Source: Undibacterium umbellatum (GTDB taxonomy: Bacteria > Pseudomonadota > Gammaproteobacteria > Burkholderiales > Burkholderiaceae_D). From it: a stretch of DNA of 64,000 nucleotides. The stretch's first letter is position 1, and the number at the start of each line of letters is the position of its first letter. Below are positions 46,983 to 56,947 of this stretch, one piece after another. The stretch spans positions 434,001 through 498,000 of the forward strand of contig NZ_JACOFX010000001.1 in assembly GCF_014284125.1 (NCBI RefSeq), read 5' to 3'. Made by a program: the position numbers and the translations under genes. The notes under the pieces were generated by a model. It ran no database searches, was not told where the DNA came from, and saw nothing but the letters and a program-made list of their open reading frames with translations.

Positions 46983-47591
46983 CTAGAACAAATCCACTTC
47001 ACCACCAACTGAAGTCGTTTTGAGCCTGCTGGCATAATCCTGCTCACGCCTTCTGAGGGTATCGTTATGTTCCACTTTGAGTTTCTTGACCAAAACCTTG
47101 CCAGTCCGAGGAAAAAAATAAACTTTGCGCGGATAAATATCATTCAAATCTTCAGCAATGACGCGCATTCTCTCTGCACGCAAATAGTCGAGCACGAATT
47201 TCGCATTGCGCTCACCGACATTGATCGCTGTAAAGCCGCGCAAGACATTGCCACCACCAAATACCTTCGCCTCCATATTTTCTCGCTTGGCACCAGCCTT
47301 TAGCAATTCATTGATCAGTACTTCCATGGCATAGGTTCCATAACGCATGGATGCTGACACTGGGTTATCTGCATCACCACCAGAATCGGGCAACATGAAG
47401 TGATTCATTCCACCCACACCAGACACACGATCGCGTATGCATGCAGAAACACAAGATCCCAAAACCGTCACGATCAGCATGTCCTTGTTGGTGAAATAAA
47501 ATTCACCAGGCAATATTTTCGCAGCATCACAATCGAAAGTTCGGTCGTAATAGACGTTCGTTGCAAAATGCTCTTCACTTAGCTGGCTCAT
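46983..47591 (-). CDS. cheD: Chemoreceptor glutamine deamidase CheD
   Basis: CheD deamidates glutamines in methyl-accepting proteins. The 202-residue protein has the catalytic Cys in TVLGSCVSACIRD and the His in GGMNHFMLPDSGG. AKVFGGGNVLRGF and INVGERNAKFVLDYL are further family segments. Its start overlaps the cheR stop by four bases, so translation is probably coupled. Confidence 0.96.
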   Translation of the reverse strand: MSQLSEEHFATNVYYDRTFDCDAAKILPGEFYFTNKDMLIVTVLGSCVSACIRDRVSGVGGMNHFMLPDSGGDADNPVSASMRYGTYAMEVLINELLKAGAKRENMEAKVFGGGNVLRGFTAINVGERNAKFVLDYLRAERMRVIAEDLNDIYPRKVYFFPRTGKVLVKKLKVEHNDTLRRREQDYASRLKTTSVGGEVDLF

Positions 47592-48487
47592 GGATTACCC
47601 TTTTGCAAATGGCGCAATGTCGGTCTGGTGCCTGAAGAATGGGATTTAGCCAGTTCATAGACCGTCTTGCCTCTCAACTTGAAATCATCCGAGACATACA
47701 GAAAATTCTCTGAATGACCCGCGAACAAGAGGCCATCCGGCTTCATCAAGGGAACAAATTTCTTCAAAATTTTGCCTTGCGTTGGCTTGTCAAAATATAT
47801 CATGACATTTCGACAAAAAATTGCATCAAATTCACCGTTCAAAGGCCAATTATCTTCCAATAAGTTCAATTGCTTAAATGTGATCAAATCCCTCAATTCG
47901 GGCCGCACCCTAACCAAGCCATCTTGCGCACCTTTGCCTTTAAGAAAAAATTTGCGTGTTCTCTCTGCAGACAATTTCTCTATGCGATCCAAGTTATAGA
48001 CCCCTCGCGAGGCTGTTTCGAGCACATTGGTATCTATATCCGTTGCAATGATATGGGCAGGGGGACGCAGCGTTCCAAATGCCTCACAAAGCGTCATGGC
48101 AATAGAGTAAGGCTCCTCCCCTGTCGAACTGGCTGAGCACCAGATATTTACTGTTTCATGCTTTTTTGCAATATGTTCAGCAAGGATAGGGAAATGATGC
48201 TCTTCCCTGAAAAACGAAGTCAGATTGGTTGTCAACGCATTCGTAAACGCCTCCCATTCAGACTCAATTTGATGACTTTCCAAACCATCAAGATATTCAG
48301 AAAACGAACTGATGCCCGTCGCCCGCAAACGACGCGCCAAGCGGCTATACACCATTTCCTGCTTACTATCAGCCAATGAAATGCCGGCTCTTTTATAAAT
48401 CAAGTCTCTGACACGGTCAAAATCTCTTGAGTTAAATGAAAACTCTTTTGAAGTATCCGACCTGGTTTTATCGATGGATTTTGTCAT
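47588..48487 (-). CDS. cheR: Chemotaxis protein methyltransferase CheR
   Basis: CheR methylates receptor glutamates using S-adenosylmethionine. The 299-residue protein has an N-terminal helical domain and a SAM-binding domain with VNIWCSASSTGEEPYSIAMT, IIATDIDTNVLETA, and FDAIFCRNVMIYFDKPTQGK. AGHSENFLYVSDDFKLRGKT marks the C-terminal end of the domain. A 227-base gap without another gene separates it from the receptor gene upstream. Confidence 0.97.
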   Translation of the reverse strand: MTKSIDKTRSDTSKEFSFNSRDFDRVRDLIYKRAGISLADSKQEMVYSRLARRLRATGISSFSEYLDGLESHQIESEWEAFTNALTTNLTSFFREEHHFPILAEHIAKKHETVNIWCSASSTGEEPYSIAMTLCEAFGTLRPPAHIIATDIDTNVLETASRGVYNLDRIEKLSAERTRKFFLKGKGAQDGLVRVRPELRDLITFKQLNLLEDNWPLNGEFDAIFCRNVMIYFDKPTQGKILKKFVPLMKPDGLLFAGHSENFLYVSDDFKLRGKTVYELAKSHSSGTRPTLRHLQKGNP

Positions 48488-48714
48488 TCAATGCTTTCCT
48501 AAACTTTCCCCATCCTGTTTCAGAGACGAAAGCTGATTTCAAATAAAAATCCAGACAACCAATATCTACACAGGCATTTTGCCAGACTAAAAAATATTTG
48601 CTGTTAATTAAGTTAAACTAAATCCGTGATTCACAACACTTTAATAAGCTGATGCAAGTCTTAGCAATATGAGTCAAACACCAATTTTGCATAATTACCA
48701 TCATCCTGCAGCTG

Positions 48715-50448
48715 TCAAAACTCTTCCCAGTCGTCTTGCTTTCCTGCATCGACTGCGGGCTTACTAGCTCTGGCACCAGCACCAGAAGTACCTGCTGGCG
48801 CTGCTCTTGGCAATGCTTTTAGCTCAGATCTGGCAGGTGCAGCAGGTTTGCTCACTGCTTTGCTGACCACTGGTTTTGACTGGTGTGAGACATGCCCTCC
48901 AGCAATGTTCAGCTTGAACACGCTTACTGCCTGGGCCAGTGCGACAGCCTGTTCTTCCATGCTTTCTGCCGCAGCCGCTGCCTGTTCAACCAGGGCTGCA
49001 TTCTGTTGCGTCATTTCATCCATTTGCGTAATCGCCAGATTCACTTGTTCTATACCTGAACTTTGTTCCTGGCTGGCTGCTGTGATCTCGCTCATGATGT
49101 CGGCCACATGCTGGACACTGGTGACAATTTCATCCATGGTCTTGCCAGCCTCATCTACCAGCTTACTACCCTGATCGACTTTGTCTACTGAATCACTGAT
49201 GAGCGATTTGATTTCTTTCGCAGCACTGGCACTACGCTGCGCCAGGTTGCGCACTTCTGCCGCCACCACGGCAAAGCCGCGACCCTGTTCACCTGCCCTG
49301 GCGGCCTCCACTGCCGCATTCAAGGCCAGGATATTGGTCTGGAAGGCGATACCGTCAATCACGCCAATGATGTCAACAATCTTGCGAGAACTTTCCTTGA
49401 TCGAACCCATGGTACTCACAACTTGACCAACCACTGCACCACCTTTGACAGCAACACCGGATGCAGAGACTACCAGCTGATTAGCCTGGCGTGCATTGTC
49501 GGCATTTTGCCTGACTGTACTGGTCAGCTCTTCCATCGAACTGGCGGTTTCTTCCAGCGAACTGGCCTGCGATTCCGTGCGACTGGACAGATCAGCATTA
49601 CCAGAAGCAATCTCTTGGGATGCTACCGTGATTGTCTCTGTACCGGTCCTTACCTGCCCAACCGTGGCAGCCAAATTGTCGTTCATATTCTTCAAAGCCT
49701 GGAACAATGAAGCCACTTCATCATTACCTGTTACTGCGACCTGACTACGTAAATCTCCTTCTGCCACAGTTTCAGCCAGACTCAGGGCTTCTTGCAAGGG
49801 CTGTGTAATACTACGAGTGATGGTCCAGGCAAACAGTGCGCCTAATGCCAGAGCAGACAACAAAATGACATAAAGCCAATTAGTCAGTTTCGCGCCTGCA
49901 GCTGCAAAGGTTTCAAAAACCTGCTTCGAAGCCACATCCTGCACATCGACCAACTTATTCATTTCCTGGATTGATTTGGTGCTCAAGGGATCAATCACTG
50001 TCGCAATAATCTTTGCAGCACCTTCCGCATTAAATGCCAACGCCTGGCCAACAGCATCCTTTAATGGCTTATCTATTTCCTTATCAATTTTGGCAATATC
50101 ACCAAGAATTTTCTTTTCTTCTTCACTCAAACCCAAAGAAGCAATTTTATCCTTGGCTTCTTCATATTTTTTCTTTTGCAGCTTGACCTTGGCCTCTTCT
50201 TTTTGCATTTCACCGACATCTGACTGTATGCCGATATTGCGCATGGCTATTCCGCCTTCAAACAAGGCACTTTTCATATTATTTGCCAATACCTGCTTTT
50301 GTGCGGACAGGTTCAAACCATCCGCCATTGCCTTGCGATTGTTGCCGCTAAGCGCATTAACAAATAGAATAACTGCAATCAGGCCCACCAAAATAAGTGC
50401 AAAGCCTAATCCCAGGCGGGTGCCGATTTTAAAATTTCTCAGATTCAT
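48715..50448 (-). CDS. Methyl-accepting chemotaxis protein with CheR/CheB tether
   Basis: This 577-residue receptor has an N-terminal membrane helix ([19 protein letters not shown]), a four-helix-bundle-type periplasmic domain, a second helix near 190-210 and a HAMP domain. The signalling domain contains [20 protein letters not shown] and [19 protein letters not shown]. The last five residues are DWEEF, close to the NWETF pentapeptide that docks CheR and CheB in high-abundance enteric receptors. An Ala/Pro-rich linker precedes it. The ligand is not predictable. Confidence 0.94.
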   Translation of the reverse strand: MNLRNFKIGTRLGLGFALILVGLIAVILFVNALSGNNRKAMADGLNLSAQKQVLANNMKSALFEGGIAMRNIGIQSDVGEMQKEEAKVKLQKKKYEEAKDKIASLGLSEEEKKILGDIAKIDKEIDKPLKDAVGQALAFNAEGAAKIIATVIDPLSTKSIQEMNKLVDVQDVASKQVFETFAAAGAKLTNWLYVILLSALALGALFAWTITRSITQPLQEALSLAETVAEGDLRSQVAVTGNDEVASLFQALKNMNDNLAATVGQVRTGTETITVASQEIASGNADLSSRTESQASSLEETASSMEELTSTVRQNADNARQANQLVVSASGVAVKGGAVVGQVVSTMGSIKESSRKIVDIIGVIDGIAFQTNILALNAAVEAARAGEQGRGFAVVAAEVRNLAQRSASAAKEIKSLISDSVDKVDQGSKLVDEAGKTMDEIVTSVQHVADIMSEITAASQEQSSGIEQVNLAITQMDEMTQQNAALVEQAAAAAESMEEQAVALAQAVSVFKLNIAGGHVSHQSKPVVSKAVSKPAAPARSELKALPRAAPAGTSGAGARASKPAVDAGKQDDWEEF

Positions 50449-50524
50449 AGCGTCTCCATTTTATTTTTTGCTAGCTACTACACCGACTCTATTTTCTTGC
50501 CAATCAATCCAGGAAAAACAGGCT

Positions 50525-51034
50525 CTATGCCGCGGTATCAACCAAGCCCATTTCTGGACTCGACATCAATTTATCAATGTCTACAAGTATCAACATGCGA
50601 TCATCCAGCGTACCGAGACCAATCAGGAAGTCTGTGCTAAACGTTGTTCCCATTTCTGGTGCTGGCCTGACCTGCTCTGGCAACAAGGTAGTAACATCGG
50701 AAACGCTATCCACGACCATACCAACTATGCGACCCTCGATATTCAAAATAATAACGACCGTGAATTGATCGTAGGTAGGCGTACCCAAATTAAACTTAAT
50801 GCGCATATCAACGACGGGAACAATAATGCCGCGCAAGTTGATAACACCCTTCAAGAAATCTGGGGCATTGGCGATGCGAGTTACTGCTTCGTAACCTCGT
50901 ATTTCCTGCACCTTGAGAATGTCAATACCGTACTCTTCATTTCCCAAAGTGAAAGCAAGGAATTCATGCCCAGCAATATCGGACTTAGTTCCATCATTGG
51001 AACCATGATCACCAGCCTGTGAAATTTGCGTCAT
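50525..51034 (-). CDS. cheW: Chemotaxis adaptor CheW
   Basis: CheW couples receptors to CheA. The 169-residue protein is one CheW beta-barrel domain ([49 protein letters not shown]). An extra polar N-terminal tail of about 20 residues is present. It lies between cheA and the receptor gene on the same strand, in the classical order. Confidence 0.96.
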   Translation of the reverse strand: MTQISQAGDHGSNDGTKSDIAGHEFLAFTLGNEEYGIDILKVQEIRGYEAVTRIANAPDFLKGVINLRGIIVPVVDMRIKFNLGTPTYDQFTVVIILNIEGRIVGMVVDSVSDVTTLLPEQVRPAPEMGTTFSTDFLIGLGTLDDRMLILVDIDKLMSSPEMGLVDTAA

Positions 51035-51069
51035 TTCTTTTTCCTCGTCTTAAATTTCTAATTCAATCT

Positions 51070-53103
51070 TCATCGCGCGGTGCGCAAAACAGCAGCGACA
51101 TCCAAAATAAGTGCAACACCACCGTCGCCCAGAATCGTTGCACCTGAGATTCCGGGGACTTTCTTGTAATTTGATTCTATGTTTTTCACCACAACTTGCT
51201 GCTGACCTACCAGATCATCAACAAACAGCGCCGCTTTTTTTCCATCCACCTCAACAATGACAACAATGCCATCGGATGGATCAGTATATTTGGGCTGAAT
51301 GTCAAAATATTCGTACAACGGCACGAGTGGCAGATACTCGTCACGGACCTTGACCACCCTGCCCTTGCCGCTGATTTCTTTAATGTCCGCCTTGGTCGGT
51401 TGCAACGATTCCATAACGAAGCCCAAAGGCAAGATATAAATCTCGTTACCAAATTTAATCGACATGCCATCAAGTATTGCCAGTGTCAAAGGCAGGGAAA
51501 TCGTGATAGTTGTTCCATATCCTTTCGCCGAGCGTATATCGACTACCCCACCCATGGCAGTTATATTACGTTTGACGACATCCATGCCAACACCGCGACC
51601 TGAAACATCAGTGACAGTCTCAGCAGTAGAAAAGCCGGGAGCAAAAATCAGGAGCCAGACCTCACTATCAGTCATAGAGTCAGATACAGTCAAACCATTC
51701 TGCTTTGCCTTGGCGAGAATTTTTTCCCTGTGCAAACCACCACCGTCATCACTGACTTCAATAACAATATTGCCGCCCTGATGCACAGCAGAAAGGGATA
51801 ATTTACCGGTTTCATTTTTACCAGATTGCGCCCTGGTTGCCGGCATCTCTATACCATGATCGATACTATTTCTAACCAGATGGGTAAGTGGATCAACGAT
51901 GCGTTCAATCAAGCCTTTATCCAGCTCCGTCGAAGCGCCATAAGTGACAAATTCAACTTTCTTGCCAAGTTTGGTCGCCAGATCTCTGACCATGCGCGGG
52001 AAACGTGAAAACACATAATCCATAGGCATCATTCGTATGGACATGACGGCCTCTTGCAGATCACGGGTATTGCGCGTCAAATGTGCAACGCTGCTTAACA
52101 AGCGCTCATTGGCGATAGGGTCAAGATCCTGAGTACGCTGTTCCAGCATGGCCTGGGTAATCACCAGCTCACCGATCAGATTAATCAACTGATCCACTTT
52201 CTCTATACCAACCCGTATGGTTGAGGATTCTTGAGAGGCCGCAGGTTTTTCAATTTTTTTCTCGGCTTGCTGAACTTGCTTTTCAGCGGCAACAACATCC
52301 ACCATTTTTTCAGCTACAGGAGCGGCTTTATTTTCTTCTGGTGGAAACATGGATTCCAGAGGTTCAAAGAATCCATATCCAAGCTCATCTTCGGTAGGCT
52401 CTGCCTTGCCAGCAGGTAAGCTGGCAATCTGTTCTTCGCTTATTTTCAGAGTATCAGGATTAAGTATGAAAGAACAAATCGAAATGATGTCATCTTTGCT
52501 TTCATTGGTGCGTAATGCCAGAACTACGTTTTTACCATTATTATCGAGCCTGGAAATCGCACCCAGCAACCCTAACTCAGACATGATGGCGACAGCATCA
52601 GCTTCAGATACTTCAGGCATTTCAATTTTAAATGCCGTTTTAAAGACGACATCGGAATGATCAAGCTCTGGGATTCGGCTATTAAAACTGGCGATAGGTG
52701 CCGATGCGGGCACCGGATCCTGTGACAGCGATTGCAGCAACATCCTGACATCAGCAACAGCATCCTGATCAACAGGGGTACCGAGCCTATGGCCATCAAG
52801 CTGCATTTTCAAAATATCTTTGGCGATGAGAAAAGCGTCGACGTGCTCCCCAGTAAGCGCCATCTCTCCCTTGCGTATTTTATCGAGCAGCGACTCCAGA
52901 ATATGAGTCACTTCTGTCATGTCCGTCAGGCCAAAAGTCGAAGCTCCACCCTTGATGGAATGAGCTGCCCGGAAAATGGCATTCAAATCCTCAGGATCTG
53001 GCGAAGAGATATCGACGGCAAGTAACAATTTTTCCTTCTCGGCAAGAAGCTCTTCCGCCTCGTCGAAAAACACTTGGAAAAACTGACTCATGTCAATCGT
53101 CAT
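51070..53103 (-). CDS. cheA: Chemotaxis histidine kinase CheA, main cluster
   Basis: This 677-residue kinase phosphorylates CheY and CheB. P1 has the phospho-His at about His48 (NAIFRAAHSIKGGAS). A region near residues 155-245 has alternating strands and helices (FKTAFKIEMPEVSEADAVAI), consistent with a P2 domain. Dimerisation, ATPase (HLVRNSIDHGIE, DDGGGLHREK, APGFSTAETVTDVSGRGVGM) and CheW-like domains follow. It sits between cheY and cheW. GGAG precedes the ATG. Confidence 0.97.
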   Translation of the reverse strand: MTIDMSQFFQVFFDEAEELLAEKEKLLLAVDISSPDPEDLNAIFRAAHSIKGGASTFGLTDMTEVTHILESLLDKIRKGEMALTGEHVDAFLIAKDILKMQLDGHRLGTPVDQDAVADVRMLLQSLSQDPVPASAPIASFNSRIPELDHSDVVFKTAFKIEMPEVSEADAVAIMSELGLLGAISRLDNNGKNVVLALRTNESKDDIISICSFILNPDTLKISEEQIASLPAGKAEPTEDELGYGFFEPLESMFPPEENKAAPVAEKMVDVVAAEKQVQQAEKKIEKPAASQESSTIRVGIEKVDQLINLIGELVITQAMLEQRTQDLDPIANERLLSSVAHLTRNTRDLQEAVMSIRMMPMDYVFSRFPRMVRDLATKLGKKVEFVTYGASTELDKGLIERIVDPLTHLVRNSIDHGIEMPATRAQSGKNETGKLSLSAVHQGGNIVIEVSDDGGGLHREKILAKAKQNGLTVSDSMTDSEVWLLIFAPGFSTAETVTDVSGRGVGMDVVKRNITAMGGVVDIRSAKGYGTTITISLPLTLAILDGMSIKFGNEIYILPLGFVMESLQPTKADIKEISGKGRVVKVRDEYLPLVPLYEYFDIQPKYTDPSDGIVVIVEVDGKKAALFVDDLVGQQQVVVKNIESNYKKVPGISGATILGDGGVALILDVAAVLRTAR

Positions 53104-53153
53104 TATTAAACTCCGTGATTTACATTTGTTTGCCCAAACTGCGGGCCATGAAT

Positions 53154-53519
53154 TCAGCCAATCACTTTTTTAACCACTTCAGTCAGTTTCTGCGGATCAA
53201 ATGGTTTTACCAGCCAGCCATTGGCACCAGCAGCACGACCTTTAGCCTTCATATCGTCGCTTGACTCAGTTGTCAGCATCAGGATGGGCACGCGCGCATA
53301 AGATGGCAAACCACGCAAAGACTTGATGAGAGTAAGACCATCCATTCTTGGCATGTTTTGGTCCGTCAGCACCAAATCGACTACTTGATTACGTGCTTTT
53401 TCCAGACCATCCTGACCATCAACTGCTTCAATTACCTGATATCCCGCTGCTTTTAAACTGAAAGCTACCATCTGCCTCAAGGAGCCAGAATCATCCACAG
53501 CTAAAATTGTCTTGGCCAT
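53154..53519 (-). CDS. Chemotaxis response regulator, CheY-like
   Basis: This 121-residue receiver has phospho-Asp at about 53 (LVLTDQNMPRMDGL), the acidic AVDD pair, Thr in MLTTESSDD and Lys in GWLVKPFD. It differs from the canonical CheY at 45363, so the operon codes for two single-domain receivers. It is flanked by cheA and the CheZ-like gene. It may act as a phosphate sink or a second motor or kinase output. Confidence 0.94.
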   Translation of the reverse strand: MAKTILAVDDSGSLRQMVAFSLKAAGYQVIEAVDGQDGLEKARNQVVDLVLTDQNMPRMDGLTLIKSLRGLPSYARVPILMLTTESSDDMKAKGRAAGANGWLVKPFDPQKLTEVVKKVIG

Positions 53520-53570
53520 ATTTACTCCGTTATACGAATTATAGGCAGCTTCCGCTCACTGCCACTTGAT

Positions 53571-54119
53571 TTAAAATAACTCTATGTCACCACTATCCAG
53601 ATGCTTTTGATGCACTGCTTTACGTAACAAATTCTTCAGATCCGCACTTTGCTTTTCCAGGCGTAAGTTAGTTTCGCGCAGCAACGCCGTCAATTCATCA
53701 GATTCACCATCATGTTCAATATCATTACCCAACACACCTAAAGTCCCCAGCACTTCGCGCAAGCCTTCACATCTTTGCAAGGTTCGTGAAATCAATTGAC
53801 TGGTCAAATCCTGAAATTGCAAGCTGGTTACTGCTGAGCTGATATGCTTGGAAATATCTTCCTGTATGACCTTGAGCCGCAACACACTTTCATCTGAAAC
53901 ACCGCCAGAGCTGACGATCAAATTGATTTCCTCCTGCTCACTCGATATTGCTGCATGCAGCGCCATGAAGCTGACACCCAGCTTTTCTATCGCCTCACCC
54001 AGGAGTATCGTTGTTTGCGCAAGGTCGGTCTCAACCTCCAGCAAATGTGCATTTCCATGATCAGACACACCTGATAAAAGTTGCTTAACCTGAGAACCCA
54101 ACAGTTTCTTTTTGGACAT
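53571..54119 (-). CDS. Compact CheZ-like chemotaxis protein
   Basis: This 182-residue, mainly helical protein carries the CheZ catalytic signature SLQFQDLTSQLISRTL, with Asp and Gln at about 104 and 108. The C-terminus is DSGDIELF, a short acidic, hydrophobic end that recalls but does not match the CheY-binding tail of CheZ. It is about 70 residues shorter than the canonical CheZ at 30437. I chose ATG 54119 because AGGA lies eight bases upstream. It sits between motB and the CheY-like gene, so phosphatase activity on that receiver is a reasonable inference. Confidence 0.75.
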   Translation of the reverse strand: MSKKKLLGSQVKQLLSGVSDHGNAHLLEVETDLAQTTILLGEAIEKLGVSFMALHAAISSEQEEINLIVSSGGVSDESVLRLKVIQEDISKHISSAVTSLQFQDLTSQLISRTLQRCEGLREVLGTLGVLGNDIEHDGESDELTALLRETNLRLEKQSADLKNLLRKAVHQKHLDSGDIELF

Positions 54120-54205
54120 CTTAAGCATCCTATCTATGCATTTTGACTTAATGATGCTGCAGTCTTACTTGTAGCTTGCTACTGCCTTGCCTGTCATTAC
54201 TTCTT

Positions 54206-55129
54206 TCAAGGCTTGACTGAAATTTCTGCACTTGAGTCAGGTTGACTTTCGACTTCAATGGTGCCTCCGTCCTGCGATGCAGACTGCTCTGCTTTCTTAT
54301 TCATGACGATAATGCTGATTCTACGATTGATAGGATTCAAAGGATCTTGCTTGTCAAAGAGTACCGAAGAAGAAAGGCCAACGACTCTTAACATCTTGGT
54401 CTCATCCATCCCCCCATAAATCAACTCACGTCTTGATGCATTGGCACGGTCAGCAGAGAGCTCCCAATTGCTGTAGCCGCGTTCGCCACTACCATACGGC
54501 GCTGCATCAGTGTGGCCAGACAAACTGATGCGATTAGGCACATCATTAAGTGCTTTGCCTATCTCATGCAAAATTTCTCTGGTATAGGGCTGTAAATCTG
54601 CCTTGGCAGAGGCAAACATAGGGCGATTTTGTTCATCGACCATTTGAATACGCAAACCATCGGTTGTAATATCCAACAACAATTGTTTCTTGTATTGCTT
54701 CAAGGTAGGATTAGACTCAATCGCCGCTTCAATTTTTGTTTTCAAGCCCTTTAACCTCTCAGCTTCAACTTTGGCCAAAGCAGCCTCTGCAGCCTGGAGA
54801 TTATAAGTTTTCTTCTGTGCGTCAATATCACCTTTGCGATTTTGCCCTTCTCGTGCGCTGAGATCCTTACCACCGCCCTTGATAACACTAGAACTATCGC
54901 CACTGCCATCACCACCAGCCATTGCCACCTTCAGGGGAGTCTGGAAATACTCGGCAATGCCGTTCAAATTACCCTTGGCTGTAGACCCCAGCAACCACAT
55001 CAATAAGAAGAAAGCCATCATCGCAGTGACAAAGTCAGCGTACGCAATCTTCCACGCACCACCATGATGACCACCGGCCACCTTCTTGATGCGTTTGACT
55101 ATAATTGGTCGAAGTTCTTCGCTTGCCAT
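54206..55129 (-). CDS. motB: Flagellar motor stator protein MotB
   Basis: MotB anchors the stator to peptidoglycan and carries the proton-accepting Asp. The protein is about 307 residues. A single helix with the Asp (YADFVTAMMAFFLLMWLLGS) is near residues 30-50. A long helical linker follows, then an OmpA-like domain (ISLSGHTDAAPYGSGERGYS, NWELSADRANASRRELI). I chose ATG 55129, seven bases after AGG. It follows motA closely. Confidence 0.96.
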   Translation of the reverse strand: MASEELRPIIVKRIKKVAGGHHGGAWKIAYADFVTAMMAFFLLMWLLGSTAKGNLNGIAEYFQTPLKVAMAGGDGSGDSSSVIKGGGKDLSAREGQNRKGDIDAQKKTYNLQAAEAALAKVEAERLKGLKTKIEAAIESNPTLKQYKKQLLLDITTDGLRIQMVDEQNRPMFASAKADLQPYTREILHEIGKALNDVPNRISLSGHTDAAPYGSGERGYSNWELSADRANASRRELIYGGMDETKMLRVVGLSSSVLFDKQDPLNPINRRISIIVMNKKAEQSASQDGGTIEVESQPDSSAEISVKP

Positions 55130-55146
55130 CATCAAACCTGTTTTTA

Positions 55147-56007
55147 TTATTTAGATTTTGATTGCTTAATATGATCTTCCAACTCCGAAAAGGTGGGCCT
55201 CTCAGTTGAATATAGCACTTTCCGCCCAAATTCCACTGCCAAAGCTGGGGCATAACCATTCAGACTGGCCAACAAAGTGACCTTGATGCATTGAAAAGTC
55301 TTGGATGACTCATCCAACTGTTGCTCCATCAAACTAGACAAAGGACCGACAAATCCATATGCCAGCAAGATACCCAGAAAGGTACCGACCAAGGCCTTCG
55401 CGATCAGAATCCCCAATTCAGCAGGCGGAATACCAACCGATTCCATCGTGTGCACAACGCCCATCACCGCAGCCACAATCCCAAAAGCAGGCAAGCCATC
55501 ACCAAGCTTGGCGATGAAATGTGCAGGAACTGCACCTTCGTGATGATGCGTTTCCAACTCATTATCCATCAAGTTTTCGATCTGAAAAGCATCCATGTTC
55601 CCTGAGACCATCAGCCGCAAATAATCCGATATGAACTCCATCATATGATGATCATGAACAATTGAAGGATATTTACTGAACAGCGGGCTTTCTTCCGGAC
55701 GTTCGATGTCACCTTCGATGGACATCAGGCCTTCCTTACGCACTTTGGTTAGCACATCAAACAACATGGTCATCAACTCCATGTACAAAGCTTTATTGTA
55801 TTTTGAGCCTTTCAAAACGCCAGGAAGTGCTTTCAATGAAGCCTTCAGAGTTTTTGCATTATTACCCACCAGTGAAGCACCTACCGCGGCGCCACCTATC
55901 ATTAACAATTCCAGTGGCTGAAACAATACAGCAACGTGTCCGCCGGACATGACGAAGCCGCCAAAGACCGAGCCAACCACAATGATATAGCCAACGATAA
56001 CTAACAC
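55147..56007 (-). CDS. motA: Flagellar motor stator protein MotA
   Basis: MotA forms the proton channel with MotB. The 286-residue protein has four membrane helices (about residues 2-20, 30-48, 168-190 and 200-222) and a cytoplasmic loop with the charged residues that touch FliG. GDGLPAFGIVAAVMGVVHTM and ALVGTFLGILLAYGFVGPLS are family segments. The start is GTG at 56007, nine bases after AAGGAG. It is 17 bases upstream of motB. Confidence 0.97.
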   Translation of the reverse strand: MLVIVGYIIVVGSVFGGFVMSGGHVAVLFQPLELLMIGGAAVGASLVGNNAKTLKASLKALPGVLKGSKYNKALYMELMTMLFDVLTKVRKEGLMSIEGDIERPEESPLFSKYPSIVHDHHMMEFISDYLRLMVSGNMDAFQIENLMDNELETHHHEGAVPAHFIAKLGDGLPAFGIVAAVMGVVHTMESVGIPPAELGILIAKALVGTFLGILLAYGFVGPLSSLMEQQLDESSKTFQCIKVTLLASLNGYAPALAVEFGRKVLYSTERPTFSELEDHIKQSKSK

Positions 56008-56125
56008 AGGCTTTTACTCCTTAGAGAGGATTTTTTATAATATCGACTACACTACCTCAGACCTGAAACATTCACCAGAAATGGAAGGTTAAATATTGCT
56101 TCAGGAATACATTTCACTATGATCA

Positions 56126-56932
56126 TTATATGCGCCAGATATAGAGAGCGGGGTCATTCGCATTGCTTTTTATAGTTACATCCGCATCAATACCAGGCAC
56201 TTTAAACTCATAACTCATGAACAAGGTATCCGACCGCATCTCAGACCTCACTTTCACCCACAACTCTGGCATGGCCGCTGGCGACAAATACGCGAACACC
56301 ACATCAAATTCAGCGAAATCAAGTCGAAGATAGTCTTTCAAGTAAAAACCAAGTCTGGGCCCCGCCAGTTTCGCCCTGAACCAACTTACTAGCCAGGGAA
56401 AAGGCGCGATTTCGACGCCATAAAATGATTGCTGTGGCCGCAGTTTTGCGAGACTGACGGATACACCACCAAAGCCACTACCTATATCAATGAAACGCAA
56501 ATCATCGCGCGCAGGTAGTTGCTCAAGAATACACGGCAATAAACTGGATTTGGAAGGAAAATATGGAACTTGCGTACGGTAAGTTGACCAAAACAACAAT
56601 ACCATCAGCAAAAAGATGCACAAACTAAGTGCTGGATGCAACTGAAAAACAAGAGAAGCAATAACTGCAAGCGGGAAAATAAATTGTATTAACCACCACC
56701 ACCAACTCATGCCCAACATAATGCTGAGGCCAGCGGCTAAACTAGCGTGAATAGTGAGAAGAAAATAAGGAGACAGTATGCCGCCAAACCACCACTGATC
56801 AGTGACATACAACAAATAAGACAAGCCAAAAGCGAGTAACTGCAATAACAGCGCCAGAAAGACGGGCGAAGAAAAGACTCCATCACCCAATAGGAGTTTG
56901 CCTTTGCGAGTTTTCGATGATACTACCTCCAA
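56126..56932 (-). CDS. Membrane-anchored SAM-dependent methyltransferase between flhDC and motAB
   Basis: This 268-residue protein has three or four membrane helices within residues 20-115, with WWWW at 77-80. A class I SAM-binding domain follows: RFIDIGSGFGGVSVSLA at about 146-162 and FYGVEIAPFPWLVSWFRAK. The segment DVVFAYLSPAAMPELWVKVR resembles FAM173/ATPSCKMT-type lysine methyltransferases. TTG at 56932 is the likely start, with AGGAGGAG just upstream and no better ATG. It lies 15 bases after flhC. A protein-lysine methyltransferase acting on a motor or flagellar component is an inference from context. Confidence 0.75.
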   Translation of the reverse strand: MEVVSSKTRKGKLLLGDGVFSSPVFLALLLQLLAFGLSYLLYVTDQWWFGGILSPYFLLTIHASLAAGLSIMLGMSWWWWLIQFIFPLAVIASLVFQLHPALSLCIFLLMVLLFWSTYRTQVPYFPSKSSLLPCILEQLPARDDLRFIDIGSGFGGVSVSLAKLRPQQSFYGVEIAPFPWLVSWFRAKLAGPRLGFYLKDYLRLDFAEFDVVFAYLSPAAMPELWVKVRSEMRSDTLFMSYEFKVPGIDADVTIKSNANDPALYIWRI

Positions 56933-56947
56933 GGCTCCTCCTGAATT

